Shown: positions 1-5,354 of the stretch, piece after piece
Numbering within the stretch: the stretch's first letter is position 1
How the letters are laid out: each line of letters starts with the position of its first letter
Assembly (NCBI GenBank): GCA_946540705.1
Contig: CAMNJD010000371.1
Span: forward strand, 1-7,912
DNA from: an uncultured Ruminococcus sp.
GTDB taxonomy: Bacteria > Bacillota > Clostridia > Oscillospirales > Ruminococcaceae
DNA: 7,912 bases
Reading direction: 5' to 3'
The notes under the pieces: model-generated
Told to the model about the DNA's origin: nothing
What the model saw: only the letters and a program-made list of their open reading frames with translations
The model's database searches: none
Translations under genes and position numbers: made by a program

Positions 1-42
1 AAGCTTTAATGCTTCTTCTTTGAATTCTTTACTGTACTTCAT
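1..42 (-). CDS. IS3-family transposase OrfA, N-terminal fragment
   Basis: The minus-strand start at 42 gives MKYSKEFKEEALKL before the window ends. This is the typical opening of the small helix-turn-helix OrfA of IS3-family transposases, which binds the IS ends. The upstream AAAGGGG at suitable spacing is a good ribosome binding site and fixes the start. Only 14 residues are visible, so the subgroup cannot be named. Confidence 0.75.
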   Translation of the reverse strand, partial: MKYSKEFKEEALKL

Positions 43-72
43 TACTTTTACCCCTTTGGTTTGATTATTTCT

Positions 73-101
73 ATTATACCAGATCTTTGGGTGTTTGTCG
101 A
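73..101 (-). promoter_or_regulatory. Promoter of the left IS transposase
   Basis: On the minus strand, TCGACA (101-96) and TATAAT (78-73) are separated by 17 bases and lead to the orfA start at 42. The -35 lies inside the terminal inverted repeat, as is common for IS3 elements. Confidence 0.65.
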
Positions 102-111
102 CTGCTCTGTC

Positions 112-140
112 AGTATAACATATCAAACGTTACTTGTCAA
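112..140 (-). promoter_or_regulatory. Orphaned divergent promoter next to the IS end
   Basis: On the minus strand, TTGACA (140-135) and TATACT (117-112) are 17 bases apart, with a TG one base before the -10. It points away from the XRE gene at 219 and runs straight into the IS end. The likely original target was a divergently transcribed early gene (a cro- or excisionase-like place in phage layouts) that the IS has separated or replaced. The promoter itself is seen; the lost gene is inferred. Confidence 0.6.
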
Positions 141-172
141 TACTTTTCTGAAAAATATTTGCATAAAGTATT
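139..172. promoter_or_regulatory. Candidate operator between divergent promoters
   Basis: AATACTT (139-145) and AAGTATT (166-172) form a perfect 7-bp inverted repeat with 20 bases between. One arm overlaps the -35 of the leftward promoter, the other the -35 zone of the XRE promoter. This is where a cI-like repressor would bind to control both, but binding is not shown. Confidence 0.35.
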
Positions 173-199
173 CCATTTTGTGTTCTGTTGTGCTATAAT
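171..199 (+). promoter_or_regulatory. Extended -10 promoter of the left XRE gene
   Basis: TATAAT at 194-199 is preceded by TGC, giving TGTGCTATAAT, an extended -10. The -35 position (TTCCAT, 171-176, 17 bases away) is poor, so the TG extension or an activator probably matters. The same 11-base TGTGCTATAAT occurs in the promoter of the XRE gene at the right end. Confidence 0.6.
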
Positions 200-218
200 A
201 GCAGTGAGGTGATATTCT

Positions 219-605
219 ATGACTATCGGCGAAAACTTGAAAAGGATTCGTAAAGAAAAAGGCATAACACAAGAGCAGCTTGCAAAAATGCTAGATTTGT
301 CTGTCATGTCAATACGTCGTTTTGAATCTGGAGCTGTAGAGCCAAAACTAAAAATGATAAACAAGATTGCGGAGGCTCTTGGCGTTAAATCGTCAGACTT
401 GCTGCTCGATGTTGCTTTTGAATTGCCGAGCGATCAGAAAGAAATTCAAGCTATTGCCGACAGATTGCCGCGCTATAAATTGCTTGAAGCTTTTGAGAGA
501 TTGAATTATACTGGAAAATGGATCGCAGCGGAACGCATACAAGAGCTAACAGAAATTGAACGGTATACAGAACAGGAAACGTTACCAGATCAGCCGCAGA
601 ATTAA
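219..605 (+). CDS. XRE-family (cI-like) transcriptional regulator, 128 aa
   Basis: Residues about 5-60 form a classic XRE helix-turn-helix: LKRIRKEKGITQEQLAK, then LSVMSIRRFESG as recognition helix and linker, then IAEALGVKSSDLL. The remaining 65 residues are an acidic, helical tail of unknown role. There is no S24 peptidase domain, so it is not a LexA-type self-cleaving repressor. The start follows a GAGGTGAT ribosome binding site at good spacing. It lies divergent to an orphaned promoter at 112-140, the usual place of the lysogeny repressor in a phage-like element. The gene is visibly richer in A and T than the minus-strand genes, which hints at a separate origin. Its family is clear; that it represses this element is inferred. 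Confidence 0.85.
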   Translation: MTIGENLKRIRKEKGITQEQLAKMLDLSVMSIRRFESGAVEPKLKMINKIAEALGVKSSDLLLDVAFELPSDQKEIQAIADRLPRYKLLEAFERLNYTGKWIAAERIQELTEIERYTEQETLPDQPQN

Positions 606-643
606 GCGCACAGCGCGTCTGCGGTGCTTCATGGTAAAAGTAC

Positions 644-690
644 AAGCCCCATAGCAAAACGCCGTACAGCGCACGCTAGGGGCTTTAGAA
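644..690 (+). terminator. Hairpin after the XRE gene, probable weak terminator
   Basis: AAGCCCC plus TAGC (644-655, one bulged A) pairs with GCTAGGGGCTT (675-685). The run after the stem is only TTTAG, so termination may be inefficient. It is the only terminator-like structure between the XRE stop at 605 and the palindrome array. Confidence 0.45.
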
Positions 691-719
691 TTGATTTGCG
701 ATTTTTCGGGCGGTGCCGG

Positions 720-919
720 AATTTGTGCAGCCAACTGCACAAATTGTTTCGACATCGAAACATGAAAGCGGTTTCACATTTTCAGGCGGTGCCGGTCGAA
801 ATGTGGAGTTGACTCCACAAAAGCGAAATTGTGCAACCGGTTGCACAAAATGCAGAATAGTGAATCCGAGTTCACTGTTTTGTGACACCGTGTCACATTT
901 TGTTCAGTTGACTGAACAA
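720..919. repeat. Left palindrome array: eight unlike palindromes
   Basis: Eight dyads follow one another: 720-745 (11-bp arms, centre CA inside a CCAA loop), 745-762 (8-bp arms, CA), 763-776 (TGAAAGCGGTTTCA, centre CG), 802-819 (8-bp arms, TG), 829-848 (perfect 20-bp, CG), 859-876 (imperfect, CG), 881-897 (8-bp arms, one odd central C) and 900-919 (9-bp arms, TG). Arm sequences differ, so the dyad is conserved rather than the sequence. An 11-base GGCGGTGCCGG recurs at 709-719 and 785-795 as a spacer. No convincing gene lies here; open frames through it lack ribosome binding sites and family likeness. Confidence 0.85.
858..886 (+). repeat. 29-bp inverted repeat, left copy
   Basis: These 29 bases occur exactly, on the opposite strand, at 7162-7190 in the right palindrome array. 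The copy spans one full imperfect palindrome (859-876) and the first arm of the next. Confidence 0.9.
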
Positions 920-940
920 CGGTGCGGTCTAACTCTGGTT

Positions 941-1041
941 TAGGGCGTACTCACTTCATCACAGAGCAGATCCGCACCGTCGCTGGTCAGATCGTCGAGC
1001 CGGTCACGGCATTGGCTTCCGGTTTGTTCTGCAATAATCTA
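941..1041 (-). other. Gene remnant or unassigned spacer
   Basis: On the minus strand a frame of about 32 codons ends at a TAA at 941-943 and reads like coding DNA (SQCRDRLDDLTSDGADLL near its end), but it has no start and is closed upstream by TAG beside the iteron module. It may be the tail of a lost phage gene. I cannot assign a family. Confidence 0.25.
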
Positions 1042-1142
1042 TGTAGGGTTCTGGAGGGTTTGAGGGTTATTCCTATTCTATCATATGAAAAATTGAAGTG
1101 AAATTATATATATACTCCTATAGAAACCCTCCAAACCCTCCA
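1042..1142. repeat. Iteron-like module 1 (AGGGT/ACCCT arms, AT-rich core)
   Basis: Left arm: three tandem copies close to TGGAGGGTT (1042-1050, 1052-1060, 1061-1068). Right arm: two copies of AACCCTCCA (1125-1133, 1134-1142), the reverse complement. Between them is about 55 bases of A/T-rich DNA with a short TTCTAT/ATAGAA inner dyad. The core is nearly identical to that of module 3 apart from one extra C. Confidence 0.85.
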
Positions 1143-1158
1143 TACCATTCCGGCTCTG

Positions 1159-1261
1159 TGCAGGGTGTGCAGGGTTGCAGGGTTATTTCTATTTACCGTA
1201 TATAAAAAATAATGGTTCATGTATTATATATAGCTCTATGGTAAACCCTGCAAACCCTGCA
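1159..1261. repeat. Iteron-like module 2 (TGCAGGGT arms)
   Basis: Left arm: TGCAGGGT at 1159-1166, 1168-1175 and 1176-1183. Right arm: two copies of AACCCTGCA (1244-1252, 1253-1261). The AT-rich core differs from modules 1 and 3, and its inner dyad is TTTACC/GGTAAA. The spacer before it (TTCCGGCTCTGTG) recurs before module 3, showing tandem duplication of the whole unit. Confidence 0.85.
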
Positions 1262-1277
1262 CACCGTTCCGGCTCTG

Positions 1278-1378
1278 TGACGGGTATGACGGGTTGACGG
1301 GTTATTCTATATTCTATCATATGAAAAATTGAAGTGAAATTATATATATACTCTATAGAAAACCCGTCATACCCGTCA
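1278..1378. repeat. Iteron-like module 3 (TGACGGGT arms)
   Basis: Left arm: TGACGGGT at 1278-1285, 1287-1294 and 1295-1302. Right arm: AACCCGTCA (1361-1369) and TACCCGTCA (1370-1378). Repeat spacing (9 then 8 bases) matches module 2. The variable bases changed together on both arms relative to the other modules, so the pairing or dyad is under selection. Iterons flanking an AT-rich core resemble a replication origin, but no initiator gene is in the window. Confidence 0.85.
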
Positions 1379-1595
1379 TACTCAGGCAAAATGGTTTCGC
1401 GGGTGTCAATGCTGGGTATTCCGACAGGGCGGCTGACTTTGAAGCCGCTTGCGGTTGTACCCCATTCACATTTCCATTTTGCACCGCAAATATTTCTATA
1501 TAATATATAGCCACTTGCGGCAGGTTTTTGCGGCAATGGAGCCGCCAGAAATTTCTTCCGGTCAGATCCTCGCACGGGATCCGGTGCGGCAAATC
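1379..1595. other. Unassigned spacer with possible recombinase promoter
   Basis: No gene is supported. A TATAAT at 1499-1504 sits in an A/T-rich patch about 160 bases before the recombinase start and may be its -10, but no good -35 lies 16-18 bases away. A long minus-strand frame crosses here; it runs into the recombinase gene and across two iteron modules, so it is not a credible gene, though the part at about 1380-1600 could be the tail of a lost replication gene. Confidence 0.3.
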
Positions 1596-1639
1596 TGTTC
1601 GCTCGAGCGAACAAAATTTTGTTGGCACGTGCCAACAAA
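1596..1639. repeat. Two perfect palindromes before the recombinase
   Basis: The palindrome at 1596-1613 (9-bp arms, TGTTCGCTC and its complement) and the one at 1618-1639 (11-bp arms, TTTGTTGGCAC and its complement) are perfect, have a CG centre, and are joined by AAAAT. They end 24 bases before the recombinase start, so they could be operators for it. They belong to the same class as the arrays at 720-919 and 7018-7189. Confidence 0.85.
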
Positions 1640-1663
1640 TCAAAAACGTGAAAAGGTGATACA

Positions 1664-3145
1664 ATGAGAAATGCTGTCATATATGCCCGCTTTTCGTCAG
1701 ATCTACAGCGGGAAGAAAGCATAGACGCGCAGATCCGGGCTTGCAAAGAGTATGCCGCGCGGAATGAGCTGCATATATTGGGTGTGTATGCGGATGAAGC
1801 TGTCAGCGGCCGCACGGCAAACCGGGCGCAATATCAGAAGCTGCTCCGGGACGCACAGAAACACAGCTTTGACGTCATACTGATTCACAAGTATGACCGT
1901 ATCGGGCGCAATCTGGGCGAGCATGTCAACCTTGCCGCCCGGCTGGATCAATGGGGCGTGCAGCTCGTTTCCGTGTCTCAGGACTTCGGAGACAGCGCAG
2001 AAGCAAAGATTATGCGCACGCTTATGTGGTCAATGTCGGAATACTACATTGACAACCTTGCCGTGGAAGTGCGCAAGGGCATGAAAGAAAACGCGCTGCG
2101 CGGGCTGCATAATGGGGGAGTGCCACCGTTTGGCTATGATGTGATCGAGCGCCGGTATGTCGTGAACGAGCTGGAAGCGGAATACGTGCGCCGGATCTTC
2201 GCCGCAGCTCTGCACCGTGAGGGCTTCAAAGAGATCATAGCAGAGATGCAGGCGGCTGGGATCCGCGGCAAGCGGGGCGCGTTTATCAGATACCCGCAAA
2301 TATACGAAATGCTGCGGAATGAGAAATACACGGGTGTATACAGCTATTCTGTGGAGGAAGAAAAGGACCGAGCCGACCGCCGCAGCAAGCCGCACGCGAT
2401 CAGAATAGAAAACGCCTTGCCGGAGATCATTAGCAAGGCGGAATTTCAGGAGGTACAAGAGATCATGAACGAACGGAAGCAAACCGGCAAGAAAGCCGGG
2501 TATCTGTGCAGCGGGCTTGTGTACTGCTCTTGCGGTGCCAAAATGCACGGCTTCAAGTCTGTGCGCAAGGGGCATGAATACCGGTATTATATCTGCGCTG
2601 CAAAGTGCGGGGCGCCGTCCGTCCGCATGGAAGATGTGGACGCCGCTGCCGTCGGGTATCTGCGCGAGCTGCTCAATGACGACAATCAGAAGCGCATTGC
2701 AGAAGCTCTGCGCACATACAAGGGCGGGGAGCGTGACCGGGCGGAAAGCTTCCGGAAGATCCTGCAAAAGAAGATCAGCGAGAAGCAGAAGCAATATGAC
2801 AACTTGCTTGCAAACCTGTCAAGCGGTGCGCTGCCTCCGGCAGTCGTGGCCGACGTCGGCAAGGAAATGGAAACGCTACGCGCAGAGATAGACGCGCTCG
2901 AGCATACCGAGCCGCCGAAAGATTACAGCACGGAAGCGGTGCGGAATTGGCTTCAGTCGCTCCGGGATGCTCCGGATCAGGCCGCTGTGCGGCTGCTCGT
3001 CGAGCGTATCGAGGTAACAGAAAAGACCGCATTCAGAGTGTTTTCAACTCTAAATACGGTCTTGGGTGAAATTGGTTGCGGAGGGGCACAACATTGTTTA
3101 CCTGAAATTCTGTTCCGGTACTTTGCAGAAGCACAAGGCCGCTGA
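1664..3145 (+). CDS. Large serine recombinase (site-specific integrase), 493 aa
   Basis: The protein cuts and rejoins DNA at attachment sites through a serine intermediate, to integrate or excise an element. The catalytic domain (about 1-140) shows YARFSSDLQREESIDAQ with the likely nucleophile Ser11, and HKYDRIGRN (about 75-83) with the conserved arginines. A recombinase domain follows (about 155-260, GVPPFGYDV onward). A zinc ribbon has cysteines at 288, 290, 311 and 315; the first pair is C-S-C rather than the common CxxC. A coiled coil spans about 355-415, and the C-terminus has the familiar ERIEV...LNTVLGEIG pattern. Length is normal for the family. The start has an AAAGGTGAT site. No attachment-site pair could be identified. 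It converges with the minus-strand block, and a minus-strand terminator lies within its 3' end. Confidence 0.95.
   Translation: MRNAVIYARFSSDLQREESIDAQIRACKEYAARNELHILGVYADEAVSGRTANRAQYQKLLRDAQKHSFDVILIHKYDRIGRNLGEHVNLAARLDQWGVQLVSVSQDFGDSAEAKIMRTLMWSMSEYYIDNLAVEVRKGMKENALRGLHNGGVPPFGYDVIERRYVVNELEAEYVRRIFAAALHREGFKEIIAEMQAAGIRGKRGAFIRYPQIYEMLRNEKYTGVYSYSVEEEKDRADRRSKPHAIRIENALPEIISKAEFQEVQEIMNERKQTGKKAGYLCSGLVYCSCGAKMHGFKSVRKGHEYRYYICAAKCGAPSVRMEDVDAAAVGYLRELLNDDNQKRIAEALRTYKGGERDRAESFRKILQKKISEKQKQYDNLLANLSSGALPPAVVADVGKEMETLRAEIDALEHTEPPKDYSTEAVRNWLQSLRDAPDQAAVRLLVERIEVTEKTAFRVFSTLNTVLGEIGCGGAQHCLPEILFRYFAEAQGR
3016..3063 (-). terminator. Minus-strand terminator inside the recombinase 3' end
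   Basis: Arms 3023-3039 and 3047-3063 (17 bases, 7-base loop) pair with two C/A mismatches on the plus strand. On the minus strand both become G-U pairs, giving a full 17-bp RNA stem, followed by TTTTCTGTT. The plus strand has no T-run after the stem. It would stop transcripts of the minus-strand sigma/capsid block before they run antisense through the integrase. Confidence 0.65.
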
Positions 3146-3177
3146 TTTTGGGAAGTTGACTTCTCATTTTTCAGGCC
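3137..3177. repeat. Nested dyad just after the recombinase
   Basis: GAAGT-TG-ACTTC (3152-3163) is flanked by outer partial arms GGCC.CTGA (3137-3145) and TCAGGCC (3171-3177). The centre TG and the TTTTG/CATTTTTCAGGC flanks match the other palindromes of this window. The recombinase stop codon lies in the outer left arm. Confidence 0.6.
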
Positions 3178-3212
3178 GCCGCTTTGTGCAATGTGCTGCT
3201 TTTTCGCCTGGA

Positions 3213-3365
3213 TCAGCCGAAGATCAGAGCATACACGCCGGATTCGTTGACAAGCCAACAACCACGCTGTCCCAAACTCGATAACGATTCGTTATTGAGT
3301 TTGTCCTCATCATCAACATGATCTGTAAGTGCTTTGCTTGCATTTTGATAGCCAAGAACGTCTGC
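3213..3365 (-). pseudogene. Remnant of a BRO-N phage antirepressor
   Basis: On the minus strand the frame from about 3362 to the stop at 3213 reads DVLGYQNASKALTDHVDDED, then KLNNESLSSLGQRG, then WLVNESGVYALIFG and stop. This is the core of the BRO N-terminal domain found in phage antirepressors, with its KAL..HV.DEDK and NESGVYAL motifs. The N-terminal part before DVLGY is lost or frame-shifted (a second frame just upstream reads RFVQYAARIAAAL), and the protein ends right after the NESG motif where more is expected. It is therefore a broken gene. Its presence ties the island to a temperate phage ancestor. Confidence 0.75.
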
Positions 3366-3410
3366 AAGGCCGCCGCGATCCGGGCGGCATATTGCACAAA
3401 ACGTGGAAAG

Positions 3411-3489
3411 TCAGAGAGAGAAAATGAGCAGTGATTGGCGCTAGTGCAGGGCTGCCCTTTTGAGGGGTCACTCCCCCCGGTGCGCCGGA
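3411..3489. other. Gene-free gap with a G/C run
   Basis: No gene is seen. The stretch contains TGAGGGGTCACTCCCCCC (3461-3478), a short G/C-rich dyad-like patch, and ATGAGCAGTGATTGG that closes after six codons. The position next to an absent terminase region makes a packaging site conceivable, but nothing proves it. Confidence 0.2.
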
Positions 3490-4374
3490 TCAGACCGGAA
3501 CCGGCTGCGGCTCCGGCTGCGTCAAATACTCAACGATTGCAGCTATCTTCTTTTCGCGTGTCCATTCTTCGCCGCTGCTCTCTGCTGCTTTTCGCAGCTC
3601 TTCAGCGTGCAGCTCTGCGCGATCCACGGCGCTCATACTGCCGCGCGCTCTCTTTTCATATATGATTCTGGATATAAAAGCAGCGTCAGGCGTTGCGGTA
3701 TTGGCTGCGTGCTCTAGCTGCCGCAGCTGTTCCGTGTGGTGCTGTTCGTTCCATAGATCTATTAAGACGCGCCGCTTCGAGAGTGTCACAAGCCCGCGCT
3801 TTTTCAGCATGCTGACATACTGAAAAGATATGCCGAGTTCTTCAGCGATTTGTCCGAGCGTTTTACAATCAAAGAACACTCCGGTTATAACAATGCGCTC
3901 TCTTTCCGGAAGCTGCTGCACTTCGTTCCGGATCATCATGCCGACGCTCTGAGCGTCGAGCAGTTCCAGAAAGTCGAGTGATGCCGGATCCGGCACAAGT
4001 TCATGAAGCGTGCTTCCGTCGCCGTCGTCTATCTCTTTGTCCAGGCTTTCGCAGTTGTTCAGGCAGTCATGCCTCTGACCGCTCGAGCGTGTCCGCGTCA
4101 ATTCCTGCATCTCCGTTCTGAACGGGTAGTCAATGTATGAAGTAAACGCAAGTTCGCACTTCGGCTCATACTGTTCTATGCTTTCCAGGAATGCAAAGAA
4201 AGATTGCTGCTGCACATCTTCCAGCGTGGCGCCGCAGCTGTCACAGCGTGCTTTGTTCGCGCTGTAATATCGAAATGATTTTAGCATGTAGATTCTGCGC
4301 ACACGCTCCCACAGTTCCGGAATGCGTGATTTGTCTCCGCCCTGAATCATCATTGCAAGTTCTTCATTCGTCAT
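3490..4374 (-). CDS. Sigma-70-like RNA polymerase sigma factor, 294 aa
   Basis: Region 2 likeness spans about residues 50-93 (LEDVQQQSFFAFLESIEQYEP, then FTSYIDYPFRTEMQEL), the part that binds core polymerase and the -10 element. Region 4 spans about 152-203 (LPERERIVITGVFFDCKTLGQIAEELGISFQYVSMLKKRG), a helix-turn-helix for the -35 element. A 90-residue charged tail of unknown role follows. A GTG start at 4389 is possible, but GGAGGG lies seven bases before ATG 4374, so I use the ATG. A strong terminator sits just upstream with no room for a promoter, so it is probably made by read-through from the capsid operon. Cysteines at 44 and 47 (CDSC) stand out. It may direct transcription of island or helper late genes; its targets are unknown. 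Confidence 0.8.
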   Translation of the reverse strand: MTNEELAMMIQGGDKSRIPELWERVRRIYMLKSFRYYSANKARCDSCGATLEDVQQQSFFAFLESIEQYEPKCELAFTSYIDYPFRTEMQELTRTRSSGQRHDCLNNCESLDKEIDDGDGSTLHELVPDPASLDFLELLDAQSVGMMIRNEVQQLPERERIVITGVFFDCKTLGQIAEELGISFQYVSMLKKRGLVTLSKRRVLIDLWNEQHHTEQLRQLEHAANTATPDAAFISRIIYEKRARGSMSAVDRAELHAEELRKAAESSGEEWTREKKIAAIVEYLTQPEPQPVPV

Positions 4375-4394
4375 TGTGCAGCCCTCCACATAAC

Positions 4395-4434
4395 AAAAAA
4401 TAAAGCAGGGATCAGCCGCGGACGATCCCTGCTT
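4395..4434 (-). terminator. Strong Rho-independent terminator after the capsid gene
   Basis: AAGCAGGGATC (4403-4413) and GATCCCTGCTT (4424-4434) form a perfect 11-bp stem with a 10-base loop. On the minus strand it is followed by TATTTTTTG. It ends the scaffold-capsid transcript 22 bases after the capsid stop and precedes the sigma factor start by about 20 bases. Confidence 0.9.
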
Positions 4435-4455
4435 GTGACGCTTCAGCGTTTTGTT

Positions 4456-5316
4456 TTATTCGCCGTTGCTCTCCGGCTCTTCACAGTTCATGTGAACATA
4501 AATGCCGTCGGCTTTGTTTTCCAGCACAAATGCATCATAGCAAATACGGCCGGTCACAATGGAGCCGGAAGAAAGCACGGTATCAGGGTGTACGCCGTAA
4601 TCGTCGAGCTTGACCGGTGCAACGGTTGCCGCCGGGTGCGCGATCATGAAGCCGAGATCTTTCGGCAGTCTTGCCGACGGGACTTTCACAACGGCCATGC
4701 CGTCAATGATGCCCACAACGCCGAGCTTTCGCAGCTCTGCGCCAACGTCGGTGCTGTCAAACTGCTTCATTTTTTTCAGCAGCGTATAAACAGCAGGGCA
4801 TACTATCAGCACGCGCTCCGTGTCCGGGACTTCTGCATCGTCGAGCGTTTCGGATCCGGCAAGGATTGCAGCATATACGCCGTCAGCGTCAAGCACACCG
4901 TATGCCGTGTTACCGGCTCCGGCTGCCATTACGCCGTATGTGTATGCATCAACCTCCGGAACAACGACTTCGCGCAGCTCTCTTGCAAGGCACTTGCCCG
5001 CTTCGAGCTGTCCGGCGGTTTCGTTGGTGTCGAGCTTGTCAACATTGAAGATAAAGCTGCGGTCTTTCTTCAGCAGCATTTCCTCTGTTTGCGCGTTCAG
5101 ATCCGTGATAGATCCGAAACGCGAAAGAACAGGATCATCATCTTCAGAAACATTGCGCTTGTAATCGTTCAGCGCGCTTGTGGAGATCTTCCAGACAAGC
5201 ACGGTGCGCGCGCCGCTCCAGTCGAAATCTGTATTTGTCACAAGGCTGATTTTGCTTTCAGCTTTGAACAGCTCGTCGGTATACGGTGCGTACTTCTTTG
5301 CGAGTGCAACAGACAT
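4456..5316 (-). CDS. Phage major capsid protein, 286 aa
   Basis: The opening SVALAKKYAPYTDELFKAES, then SLVTNTDFDWSGARTV and DRSFIFNVDKLDTNETAG, with LARELREVVVPEVDAYTYG, match the major capsid proteins of Clostridia siphophages (HK97-like fold). The protein assembles into the icosahedral shell. Length is close to full for this family, and no frameshift is seen. The start has a near-perfect AAAGGAGGT site. It follows the scaffold gene by 38 bases, the normal phage order, and is followed at once by a terminator rather than by head-completion and tail genes. No terminase, portal or protease lies upstream. Whether it forms island-specific capsids or is a relic cannot be told, but the intact frame and strong signals argue for use. 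Confidence 0.88.
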   Translation of the reverse strand: MSVALAKKYAPYTDELFKAESKISLVTNTDFDWSGARTVLVWKISTSALNDYKRNVSEDDDPVLSRFGSITDLNAQTEEMLLKKDRSFIFNVDKLDTNETAGQLEAGKCLARELREVVVPEVDAYTYGVMAAGAGNTAYGVLDADGVYAAILAGSETLDDAEVPDTERVLIVCPAVYTLLKKMKQFDSTDVGAELRKLGVVGIIDGMAVVKVPSARLPKDLGFMIAHPAATVAPVKLDDYGVHPDTVLSSGSIVTGRICYDAFVLENKADGIYVHMNCEEPESNGE

Positions 5317-5354
5317 TACGTCTTAACCTCCTTTACTGCAAGGCGGTTTTTGTA

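Larger units (their letters stand above)
1..110 (-). mobile_element. IS3-family insertion sequence, 5' end (cut by window edge)
   Basis: The first 42 bases encode the start of an IS3-type orfA on the minus strand. A terminal inverted repeat lies at about 81-108. Read on the minus strand it resembles the end at 7682 onward: both contain GCAGTC followed by ACCCAAA and ATCTG at matching spacing. The outer boundary is uncertain by a few bases (108 to 112). The same element type, in the same orientation, lies at the right edge, so the region between is bracketed by direct IS copies. Confidence 0.75.

Noticed and set aside
720..919. CRISPR array
   Set aside because: Repeats are not identical, spacing is irregular and no cas gene is present; the units are self-complementary dyads.
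1596..1639. Attachment sites of the serine recombinase
   Set aside because: Dyads with a two-base centre recall such sites, but the arms are unlike one another, so one recombinase would not read them all. No shared core was found at the island ends.
1189..1815. 208-codon minus-strand open frame
   Set aside because: It crosses two iteron modules, two palindromes and the recombinase start, has no ribosome site, and resembles no family. At most a part near 1380-1600 is a gene relic.
2030..2794. 254-codon minus-strand open frame
   Set aside because: Antisense to the recombinase; composition is a by-product of its GC-rich codons.
3276..3302. Extra palindrome (AACTCGATAACG with its near complement)
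   Set aside because: It lies within the coding remnant of the antirepressor and has an odd ATT centre, so it is probably coincidence of the coding sequence.
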